Shown in pieces: positions 35,143 to 42,804 of a stretch of DNA of 64,000 nucleotides (position 1 is its first letter; every line of letters begins with the position of its first letter). Below the pieces are notes generated by a model. That model was not told the origin of the DNA. It worked only from the letters and a program-made list of their open reading frames with translations, and made no database searches. The translations under genes were made by a program, and so were the position numbers. The stretch is taken from the NCBI RefSeq assembly GCF_002257585.1, contig NZ_CP022743.1:1178001-1242000 (forward strand). Direction: 5' to 3'. The DNA is from Mucilaginibacter xinganensis. Lineage in GTDB: Bacteria > Bacteroidota > Bacteroidia > Sphingobacteriales > Sphingobacteriaceae.

Positions 35143-36462
35143 ATGAAAGTAATGGAGCGCCTGCGGGCTAAGGTTGCCACGTGGCCTTACCCAGTCATTT
35201 CAATAATGGCGGCTGTTTCTGCTTTTGGTACCTATACAGCTATGTATGCTTTTCGCAAAGGTTTTGCTGCGGGAACTTTTACAGGCGAGCAATACTTTCA
35301 CGTTGACTATAAAGTTTGGCTGGTTATAGCACAGGTTATTGGATATACCCTCAGCAAATTTTACGGCATTAAATTTATTGCCGAATTAAAACCCGGCCAG
35401 CGTGCGAAAAGCATTTTCGCGCTAATAGGAGCCTCCTGGGTTGCATTATTGCTTTTTGCTGTTATTCCGGCACCCTATAATATCATTTGTCTTTTTATAA
35501 ACGGCTTTCCGCTGGGGATGATCTGGGGGCTGGTTTTTAGTTACCTGGAGGGCAGGCGATCTACGGAATTTATGGCTGCGGTTTTGTCTATCAGTCTAAT
35601 ATTTGCATCCGGCTTTGTAAAAACCATAGCGCGTACCATGCGCGACACCTTGCACATCAGCGAGTACTCCATGCCATTTATAACAGGCGCGCTGTTTGTG
35701 CTGCCGCTGTTGTTTTTTGTTTTTTGCCTGGAGCTGATGCCGCCGCCAACTGCGGAAGACATAGCGCTGCGCACAAAACGCACACCCATGAATGCGGCTG
35801 AGCGCCAGCAATTTCTAAAAAGATTTTTGCCGGGGATAATACTTACCCTCATCATTTATGTGCTGCTTACCATAATGCGCGATATCCGCGATAATTTTGA
35901 GGTGGAGATCTGGGCAAGTCTGGGCAATAAGGATAATACCATTTTTGCCAAAATAGATACTATAATTTCTGTGATTGTATTGGTAGCGATGAGCTTGCTG
36001 ATCCTGGTTAAAAAGAACCTGAAGGCTTTTAGTATTATTCATTTGATGATTATAGGCGGCTGCGTACTGATAGCAGCCGGAACCATACTTTTTGAGCTAA
36101 AGCTTATTGGCCCTATGGAGTGGATGACAGTAGCAGGTCTTGGCCTTTATCTTGGTTATGTGCCTTATAATGCCATTTTTTTTGAGCGAATGATAGCCAC
36201 TTTTCATTACCGCAGTAATGTAGGGTTCCTGATTTACGTTTCAGACTCTATGGGGTACCTTGGCAGTGTTACCATATTGCTTGTTAAAGAGCTGGGGCGG
36301 CCCAGTATAAGCTGGGCAACGTTTTTTAAAGAGGGCGTTTTAGTGGTTGGAATTGTGGGTGGTATTTGCGCAGTATTATCTCTGTTTTACTTTTTAAAAA
36401 GTGCGCGAAAACATAACAGCAATGAAGAGTCGCAAGGCGAATTAAATATACAAACGGTATGA
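35143..36462 (+). CDS. DUF5690-family MFS-like membrane transporter
   Basis: This 439-residue protein has about twelve hydrophobic helices in two groups of six, separated by a cytoplasmic loop with charged residues (LRTKRTPMNAAERQQ). I place it in the DUF5690 family, MFS-like permeases of this phylum without a proven substrate. It starts 2 bp after the PhnX-like gene and overlaps the FAD oxidoreductase gene in ATGA, so the three are one translational unit. The context suggests import of a small phosphonate, a phosphorylated amine or a related product; this is inference only. Confidence 0.82.
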   Translation: MKVMERLRAKVATWPYPVISIMAAVSAFGTYTAMYAFRKGFAAGTFTGEQYFHVDYKVWLVIAQVIGYTLSKFYGIKFIAELKPGQRAKSIFALIGASWVALLLFAVIPAPYNIICLFINGFPLGMIWGLVFSYLEGRRSTEFMAAVLSISLIFASGFVKTIARTMRDTLHISEYSMPFITGALFVLPLLFFVFCLELMPPPTAEDIALRTKRTPMNAAERQQFLKRFLPGIILTLIIYVLLTIMRDIRDNFEVEIWASLGNKDNTIFAKIDTIISVIVLVAMSLLILVKKNLKAFSIIHLMIIGGCVLIAAGTILFELKLIGPMEWMTVAGLGLYLGYVPYNAIFFERMIATFHYRSNVGFLIYVSDSMGYLGSVTILLVKELGRPSISWATFFKEGVLVVGIVGGICAVLSLFYFLKSARKHNSNEESQGELNIQTV

Positions 36463-37610
36463 AATTAATTTCTTCAAACAAATCCGCCATTATAATAGGT
36501 GCCGGTATTGTTGGTTTAGCCACGGCAAGGGCACTGGCTTTGCGCGGTTATAAAGTAACCATATTTGAGCGTAATGAGCGCGCTGTAGGTGCGTCCATCC
36601 GTAATTTTGGAATGGTGTGGCCCATTGGGCAGGCAACCGGGCCATTATTCGATCGTGCCATGTTGTCGCGCAGTATCTGGAAAGAAATTTGCAATGAAGC
36701 TAGCATTTGGCATAATGAAGTTGGGTCACTGCACCTTGCATATCATGAGGACGAACTACAGGTAATTACTGAATACGTTGAAGTTAACCGGCAATTCCGC
36801 GACTGCGGTTTGCTGTCGCCGCAGCAGGCATTGGAAAAATCGCCGGCGATAAATCCCGATGGTTTAAAAGGCGCTTTATGGAGCGGCGAAGAAATGATCG
36901 TTGAATCTCGGGTTGCAGTGGGGCAGGTAGCTAAATACCTTGCTGAAAAATACGATGTGGAGTTTCACTGGAACACTGCAATCACTACAATAGACCACCC
37001 AAAAGTAACTTCGGGCAATCGCGTTTGGGAAGCCGACGAGATCTTTGTTTGCAGCGGTGCCGATTTTGAAACGCTTTACCCTAAACTGTTTTTAGAAACG
37101 CAGATAACCAAGTGTAAACTGCAAATGATGCGGCTGGTTACACAGCCTGACGAATGGCGCATTGGCCCCTCGTTATGTGGCGGCTTATCTATGATCCATT
37201 ATCCCGGTTTCCAGGCAGCAGCTTCATTGCCCGCCCTGCGGAAACGTTATGAGGAGCAATATGCTGAATATTTGAAATGGGGCATCCATGTAATGGTATC
37301 ACAAAATGGCAGCGGTGAATTAACTATTGGTGATTCGCATGAATATGGCCTGGTGCATGACCCTTTCGACAAAGCATTTATTAATGATATGATAACTTCT
37401 TACTTACAAACTTTTGCCACTTTTAAGGATTGGAAGATGCTACAGTCATGGCACGGCATTTACCCTAAAATGACTAACGGCGCAACCGAACTGGTAGTTG
37501 ACGTTGCACCCGGTGTAACGGTAATAAACGGCGTAGGTGGTAACGGGATGACGCTGTCTTTTGGGTTGTGCGAGGAGTATATCGGCAAGCGGTTTGGCGG
37601 TTTGCAATAG
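36459..37610 (+). CDS. FAD-dependent oxidoreductase, TIGR03364 type (phosphonate-associated amine oxidase)
   Basis: This 383-residue enzyme of the DAO/glycine-oxidase fold has the FAD-binding motif IIIGAGIVGLATARALALRG (about 11-30), E38 ending the second strand, and a C-terminal return motif (VINGVGGNGMTLSFG). The N-terminal NFGMVWPIGQ segment fits the TIGR03364 family, which co-occurs with C-P bond cleaving genes. I recall that members oxidise 2-aminoethylphosphonate or its N-methyl forms to an aldehyde, and that would feed the PhnX-like enzyme made from the same operon. It overlaps DUF5690 by 4 bp. Confidence 0.85.
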   Translation: MKLISSNKSAIIIGAGIVGLATARALALRGYKVTIFERNERAVGASIRNFGMVWPIGQATGPLFDRAMLSRSIWKEICNEASIWHNEVGSLHLAYHEDELQVITEYVEVNRQFRDCGLLSPQQALEKSPAINPDGLKGALWSGEEMIVESRVAVGQVAKYLAEKYDVEFHWNTAITTIDHPKVTSGNRVWEADEIFVCSGADFETLYPKLFLETQITKCKLQMMRLVTQPDEWRIGPSLCGGLSMIHYPGFQAAASLPALRKRYEEQYAEYLKWGIHVMVSQNGSGELTIGDSHEYGLVHDPFDKAFINDMITSYLQTFATFKDWKMLQSWHGIYPKMTNGATELVVDVAPGVTVINGVGGNGMTLSFGLCEEYIGKRFGGLQ

Positions 37611-37661
37611 CTAGCTGGCACAATTTATATCGGACGATATAGATATCGTTAAAAGAGATGT

Positions 37662-37669
37662 TACTTTTG
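37662..37669 (+). promoter_or_regulatory. TAnnTTTG -7 box before the phospholipase C gene
   Basis: TACTTTTG is a perfect match to the -7 consensus, about 80 bp before the ATG at 37749, so the phospholipase gene may be transcribed on its own. Confidence 0.5.
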
Positions 37670-37748
37670 GATTGAACCAATTAGTACTGCTGGCTGCGGC
37701 AGGGAACTGCAGACTAAAGAATATTATAATAATACCTATATCAGATAA

Positions 37749-40283
37749 ATGGATACCAGGAGAGATTTCTTAAAAAAGGCAGCAATGTTAACAGGTGCGG
37801 CCGGTTTATCAGGGTTTATACCCGCTTCTATACAAAAGGCAATGGCTATTAACCCCGCCCCGGGAAGTACTTATATGGATGCGGAACATATTGTTATCCT
37901 AATGCAGGAAAACCGTTCGTTCGATCACGTATTCGGGACGCTGAAAGGGGTAAGGGGATATAATGACCCGCGTGCCATTGACCTGCCGAATAAAAATAAA
38001 GTGTGGTTGCAGTCTAACAAAAAAGGTGAAACCTATGCCCCTTTTCGCCTTGATATAAAGAATACCAAATCAACCTGGATGAGTTCTCTGCCGCATTCAT
38101 GGCGCAACCAGGTTAATGCACGTAACGACGGAAAGTTTGATAAATGGCTTGATAACAAACGCAATGGTAATAAAGAATACGCCGATATGCCGCTTACCCT
38201 GGGTTACCACACCCGCGAGGATATCCCGTTTTATTATGCTTTAGCAGATGCTTTTACTGTTTGCGATCAGAATTTTTGCTCCGCATTAACAGGTACCAAC
38301 CCTAACCGATTGTATTTTTGGAGCGGGACTATTCGCGAGGAACAAAACGAAAACGCACGGGCCTGTGTTTGGAACGAGGATATGGATTATGGCACCCTGA
38401 AATGGGCCACTTTCCCTGAAAGGCTGGAAGATAATGGCATCTCGTGGAAATGCTACCAGAATGAGGTAGCCATAGATACAGGCTTTGAAGGCGAGGAAGA
38501 TCCATGGCTTTCAAACTTCCAGGATAACCCGCTGGAGTTTTTTGCGCAGTATAACATCCATTTGCATGAGCCCCATATTGAGGCCATGGAAAAAAGGGTT
38601 GCCGAGTTGCCTGCGAAGATAGATGAGCTGAAAACAAAGATTGCTGCTTTGCCCGCCGGCGATGCGCACATCAGCCACCTTAAAAAGCAATTAAGGGAGC
38701 TGACTGGTTACCTTGAAGCAATAAAAAAAGAACGCGAAGTTTACAAACCGGGTATGTTTGACAAGCTTACTGATAAAGAAAAAAGCCTGCATACCAAGGC
38801 ATTCAGCAATAATAAGAACGACCCGCACTACCGCACCCTCGAAGATTTAAAATATAATGATGACGGTACCATGCGCGAGCTGAAGGTGCCAAAGGGCGAT
38901 GTGCTGCACCAATTTAGGGAAGATGTGAAAACAGGTAACCTGCCAACGGTATCGTGGGTAACTGCACCTGAAAATTTCTCAGATCACCCCAGTGCGGCCT
39001 GGTTTGGTGCCTGGTACGTATCAGAAGTGATGGATATACTTACCCAAAACCCCGAGGTTTGGAAGAAGACCATCTTTATATTGGCGTATGATGAAAATGA
39101 TGGCTACTTTGACCACGTACCACCGTTTACGGCACCGCATTCGCACAAAGAGGGTACCGGCAAGGTGTCTGACGGGATTGACACCCGTGTTGAGTTTGTA
39201 ACGCTTGAGCAGGAACAGGCCCGCAATAATTTCCCTGAGAAGTATGATAAGGAAAACGCTATAGGCCTTGGCTTTAGGGTGCCGCTGGTGATAGCATCGC
39301 CATGGAGCAAGGGCGGCTGGGTAAATTCAGAAGTATTTGACCATACCTCCACCCTGCAATTTTTAGAAACTTTCCTGAGTAAAAAAACCGGTAAAAAAAT
39401 AGCAGAACCAAATATCAGCGATTGGCGCCGCACGGTTTGCGGCGACCTAACCTCGGTATTTCGCCCTTATAATGGCGAGGTAATCCCTAATCCGCAGTTT
39501 TTACCAAAGGATGCTTTTGTTGAAAGTATTCATAAAGCGCAGTTTAAGAAATTGCCCGACACTTATAAACTGCTTACTGCTGATGAAATTGCCCACCTCA
39601 ATAAAGCGCCGTACACTTCGCCCTATATGCCGAAGCAGGAGAAAGGCATAAAACCTTCATGTGCTTTGCCTTACCAGTTATATGCCGATGGTAAATTAAG
39701 TGCGGATAAAAAATCGTTCGCATTAAAATTTACGGCCAGCAATAAAGTGTTTGGCAGCGGCGCAGCCGGTTCGCCATTTAATGTATATGCCCCTGGCAAA
39801 TATATTAATGAAAACCTGCGCACCTGGGCTTATGCCGCAAAGGCAGGTGATACCGTTGCTGACGAGTGGCCATTAAGCGATTTTGATAATAGCCACTATC
39901 ACCTGAGGGTTTATGGACCGAACGGTTTTTACCGGGAATTTAAAGGTAATGCCAATGATCCGGATCTTGACATAGCCTGCGAGTACCAGTCTGGCCTCAC
40001 CGATAGCAAAAAGCTTACTGGTGATATTGTGTTAAGCTTGCATAATTTAGGTAATACCTCTCAATCGGTTGAAATAACAGATCACGGTTATAAAACTAAC
40101 AATCATAAGTTAGCTGTTAAGGGGGGCAGTAAATCGGCATTGGCCCTTAACCTGGCCGATAGCCATGGCTGGTATGATTTTAGCGTGAAGATAAACGGGA
40201 TACAAAGCTTTGAAAAGCGTTATGCTGGTCGTGTTGAAACCGGTAATCCTGGGTTTAGCGACCCTCAGATGGGGAACGTATAA
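37749..40283 (+). CDS. Exported phosphocholine-type phospholipase C
   Basis: This 844-residue protein has a twin-arginine leader (TRRDFLKKAAMLTG, cleaved near 35). The phosphoesterase domain follows: ILMQENRSFDHVFG gives the first metal/nucleophile region, LTGTNPNRLYFWSG the second, and AYDENDGYFDHVPP and VFDHTSTLQFLE the later ligands. A helical, coiled-coil-like insert occupies about 274-345. Two C-terminal beta domains (about 635-735 and 750-835) match the DUF756 repeats of this class. It should hydrolyse phosphatidylcholine or related head-group lipids outside the cytoplasm. Lipids with an aminoethylphosphonate head group are a possible substrate, given the neighbours. A terminator follows. 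Confidence 0.92.
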   Translation: MDTRRDFLKKAAMLTGAAGLSGFIPASIQKAMAINPAPGSTYMDAEHIVILMQENRSFDHVFGTLKGVRGYNDPRAIDLPNKNKVWLQSNKKGETYAPFRLDIKNTKSTWMSSLPHSWRNQVNARNDGKFDKWLDNKRNGNKEYADMPLTLGYHTREDIPFYYALADAFTVCDQNFCSALTGTNPNRLYFWSGTIREEQNENARACVWNEDMDYGTLKWATFPERLEDNGISWKCYQNEVAIDTGFEGEEDPWLSNFQDNPLEFFAQYNIHLHEPHIEAMEKRVAELPAKIDELKTKIAALPAGDAHISHLKKQLRELTGYLEAIKKEREVYKPGMFDKLTDKEKSLHTKAFSNNKNDPHYRTLEDLKYNDDGTMRELKVPKGDVLHQFREDVKTGNLPTVSWVTAPENFSDHPSAAWFGAWYVSEVMDILTQNPEVWKKTIFILAYDENDGYFDHVPPFTAPHSHKEGTGKVSDGIDTRVEFVTLEQEQARNNFPEKYDKENAIGLGFRVPLVIASPWSKGGWVNSEVFDHTSTLQFLETFLSKKTGKKIAEPNISDWRRTVCGDLTSVFRPYNGEVIPNPQFLPKDAFVESIHKAQFKKLPDTYKLLTADEIAHLNKAPYTSPYMPKQEKGIKPSCALPYQLYADGKLSADKKSFALKFTASNKVFGSGAAGSPFNVYAPGKYINENLRTWAYAAKAGDTVADEWPLSDFDNSHYHLRVYGPNGFYREFKGNANDPDLDIACEYQSGLTDSKKLTGDIVLSLHNLGNTSQSVEITDHGYKTNNHKLAVKGGSKSALALNLADSHGWYDFSVKINGIQSFEKRYAGRVETGNPGFSDPQMGNV

Positions 40284-40295
40284 GTTTTGTAAATG

Positions 40296-40342
40296 AAAAG
40301 GTTGTTATGCAGAAACCCGGGCTTCGTATAACAACCTTTTTT
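40296..40342. terminator. Strong Rho-independent terminator between converging genes
   Basis: AAAAGGTTGTTAT (40296-40308) pairs with ATAACAACCTTTT (40328-40340), followed by further T. It ends the phospholipase transcript and, read on the other strand, the thioredoxin gene. Confidence 0.88.
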
Positions 40343-40366
40343 AAGTACTGGCCGTTAACATAATGG

Positions 40367-40663
40367 TTAAACAAACTGCTGAATAACCTGCTGCAATTGC
40401 CCGGCTTGTACAACGCCGCTTTGACGCCATTTGGTTTGGCTGTTTTTAAATATCATAAGTGTGGGCACGCTCTGCACTTTATAGGCGCTTGCCGCCGCGG
40501 GGTTTTTATCAATATCTATTTTAATAATGGTAACCTTATCGCCCAAGGCGTCTTTTACCTGCTTTAGTATGGGCGGCATCATTTTACACGGTCCGCACCA
40601 CTCTGCCGAAAAATCAACCAATACGGGTTTATCTGATGCTATTATCTCCTGGAAATTTGCCAT
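40367..40663 (-). CDS. trxA: Thioredoxin
   Basis: This 98-residue cytoplasmic thioredoxin has the active site WCGPC (C23 and C26) in [12 protein letters not shown] and the cis-proline in SVPTL near residue 66. It has no signal peptide, so it works as a general dithiol reductant. It is transcribed alone, convergent with the phospholipase gene. Several thioredoxins usually occur in these genomes, so whether this is the main one cannot be said. I see no link with the phosphonate genes beyond location. Confidence 0.93.
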   Translation of the reverse strand: MANFQEIIASDKPVLVDFSAEWCGPCKMMPPILKQVKDALGDKVTIIKIDIDKNPAAASAYKVQSVPTLMIFKNSQTKWRQSGVVQAGQLQQVIQQFV

Positions 40664-40806
40664 GATATGTTGTATTTATAACAAGTTAACACTTTTACAG
40701 GGAATAAGATTTATTTATTGCTGAAAATTACTGTGGGGTAACAAAGGCAGATTAGCTACTTATAGCTTGCTTTCGGCTTCCCGATTTTTTACTACTTCAT
40801 GAAATT

Positions 40807-41691
40807 TTAATGCATCACCTTCGGTCGCACGTTGCCGGTTGGCTGTAAGATGTTATTATCCGATAGCCAGTCGGCCAGTCGTTGAGGCCAGGTATTGATG
40901 GATTTAAGTTTTGACCGTTGCCCCATGTTAAAACCATGTGCCCCCTGTGTAAACAAGTGCGCCTCAACAGACACTTTAGCATCACGATAGCGCTGTAAAA
41001 GTTGCATTACCGGTATAGAACAGCAGGGGTCATCATTAGCGGCCAGCAAAAATGCTGGCGGTGCATCTGCCGGAATCACAGCCGGAATGTAGAGTGGGCC
41101 GGGGTAGATCTGGATGATAAATGCGGGCTTTGAAGACTGACGATCAATTAGATCAGGCGCTTTTGGATTACCGGTGCCTTTATCAAAGGCTACCATATCT
41201 ACTACTTCGCCACCTGCCGAAAACCCCATTAAGCCAATCCTGTTGGTATCTATCCCAAATTCGGCAGCCCGGCTTCGCACCAGTCGCATTGCCCTGAAAC
41301 CATCCTGTTTGGCATGCACGTCAATTTTATAAGGCGAAAGTGTATCCCGCCCTAAACGGTATTTAAGTACAAAAACAGTGACGCCAAGATTATTTAAAAA
41401 TTTAGCGGGATCAACCCCTTCGGCAGTGTAAACCAGCAGCCGATGTCCTCCGCCGGGGCAAATTACCACAGCGGCTCCGTTAGCCTTATCTTTTGGGGGT
41501 AAATAAGCCGTAAGTGACGGGTTGTGAATATTTTTTACCCAGTAATCTTTAGCCTGCTCCGGCTCATTGCGCCGACTCTCAAAACCAGGCGCGCCATTAT
41601 CCCAAAGCGGGATAACTATAGGTTCTGTTTGTGCCCACAGCGCGACAGGAATTATGAACAAAACAATTAACGCCTGAATAGATCTGACCAT
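40807..41691 (-). CDS. Secreted alpha/beta hydrolase (lipase/acetyl-esterase-like)
   Basis: I start this gene at the ATG at 41691, giving a 294-residue protein with a clear signal peptide (QALIVLFIIPVALWAQ); an upstream start would put 14 residues before it. Motifs are the oxyanion site VICPGGGHRLLV, the nucleophile GFSAGGE, an acid in the LLAANDDP region and the histidine in QGAHGFN. This is the BD-FAE or esterase/lipase group that includes acetyl-xylan esterases. It could remove acyl groups from sugars or lipids. It lies between the thioredoxin and the divergent PhnZ-like gene, so a role with lipid head groups is possible but unproven. Confidence 0.85.
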   Translation of the reverse strand: MVRSIQALIVLFIIPVALWAQTEPIVIPLWDNGAPGFESRRNEPEQAKDYWVKNIHNPSLTAYLPPKDKANGAAVVICPGGGHRLLVYTAEGVDPAKFLNNLGVTVFVLKYRLGRDTLSPYKIDVHAKQDGFRAMRLVRSRAAEFGIDTNRIGLMGFSAGGEVVDMVAFDKGTGNPKAPDLIDRQSSKPAFIIQIYPGPLYIPAVIPADAPPAFLLAANDDPCCSIPVMQLLQRYRDAKVSVEAHLFTQGAHGFNMGQRSKLKSINTWPQRLADWLSDNNILQPTGNVRPKVMH

Positions 41692-41871
41692 GGTTTCGGG
41701 TTGGGTTTTAATTAAAGATAGTACAAATATCACTAATTAAATTGTACGATATTAAGCATGATATTTCACACGGTGCAAAATAGGTAAACAATGCACTAAA
41801 ACTGGATTTTAACAAATACTTAACGATATGATAATATGGAATAATTTAATTTAGCGCTAAAAATTATCCGG

Positions 41872-42453
41872 ATGAGATCGTCTGCAAGTAGCCACCAAAT
41901 AATAGTTAACGAAGTTTTTTCGCTGTATGAAAAATATGGTGATGAGGATTATATTGGCGAGCCCGTTTCGCAGCTGGAGCACATGTCGCAGGCGGCGGCA
42001 CTTGCCGAAGAAGAGGGGTACGATGCTGAAGTGATCCTTGCTGCATTTTTTCATGACATCGGCCATTTATGTGCAGAAGAAGGTGAAGCCGAAAGCATGG
42101 ACGGCATGGGCAATGTTGACCACGAAAAGCTCGGCGCTGATTATTTGCTGGAAAAGGGATTTTCTGAAAGGGTTGCAAATTTAGTTGAGGGCCATGTATT
42201 GGCAAAACGATACCTCACCTACAAATATCCCGAATATTATAACAAGCTTTCCGAAGCCAGCAAAGCTACGCTAGAGTTCCAGGGCGGGCGGATGAGCAGC
42301 GATGAGGCTGCTGAATTTGAGCTTAACCCTGACATGGACCTGGTTATAAGGTTGCGTTATTGGGACGATAAAGCAAAGGAAATGAATATCCCGGTTGATA
42401 ACATCTCTCATTTAAAAGAACTTGCGTTAGCTCATCTCTCCGTTAACGAATAG
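41872..42453 (+). CDS. PhnZ-like HD-domain mixed-valent di-iron oxygenase
   Basis: This 193-residue protein of the phosphonate-associated HD group (TIGR03276 type) retains every residue I recall from PhnZ: Y27 and E30 (YIGE), H37, H61-D62 and H65 (FFHDIGH), H84, H108 and K112 (GHVLAK), and D165. PhnZ uses a di-iron centre and O2 to split 2-amino-1-hydroxyethylphosphonate into glycine and phosphate, so this supports phosphonate use here. The dioxygenase PhnY that makes that substrate is not in the window. Upstream lies a divergent hydrolase gene, downstream susC 350 bp away. Confidence 0.9.
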   Translation: MRSSASSHQIIVNEVFSLYEKYGDEDYIGEPVSQLEHMSQAAALAEEEGYDAEVILAAFFHDIGHLCAEEGEAESMDGMGNVDHEKLGADYLLEKGFSERVANLVEGHVLAKRYLTYKYPEYYNKLSEASKATLEFQGGRMSSDEAAEFELNPDMDLVIRLRYWDDKAKEMNIPVDNISHLKELALAHLSVNE

Positions 42454-42705
42454 GGCTTGTGACTGGAGAATAAAGTTTAGTGGCAAAAGCAGGGGTTAGT
42501 GTTTTGTAATTAATAGAAGCCTGGAGCATCCCTGCCCAGGTGAACGCGCGATAATGCCATTTTTTCTTTCCAATCCTTTCCGGCTCCCGGAATGTCAGTC
42601 TCTAATCACTAACCGCTAATCCCTTTCCCAATATTAAATATTTGTAAGCTCGATGTAATTTTCCCGTTACATAAATCCACCTGCTTAACATTCTGTACAT
42701 CTATA

Positions 42706-42722
42706 ATTAAGCATTGCTTAAT
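42706..42722. promoter_or_regulatory. ATTAAGCA-T-TGCTTAAT palindrome upstream of susC
   Basis: Perfect 8-bp arms around a central T (42706-42713 and 42715-42722), just upstream of the 36-bp element. The HAD copy of that element has no such palindrome, so this may be an extra operator specific to susC. The remaining 42454-42705 stretch shows nothing else I would call. Confidence 0.5.
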
Positions 42723-42728
42723 ATTAAT

Positions 42729-42764
42729 TTAGTTTACTAATAATAAACAAAGTTTAGTATTGCT
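42729..42764 (+). promoter_or_regulatory. 36-bp promoter/operator element of susC (copy 2)
   Basis: This matches 34399-34434 at 31 of 36 positions: TTAGTTTA, TAATAAAC and GTTTAGTATTGCT are identical in both. It holds GTTTA (42732-42736), the inverted TAAAC (42744-42748) and a direct GTTTA (42752-42756), then the TAGTATTG box. It starts 76 bp before the susC ATG. Confidence 0.75.
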
Positions 42765-42804
42765 GCATGAAAACTTCCTTTCCTTCACTATTAAAAATTA
42801 ACAG

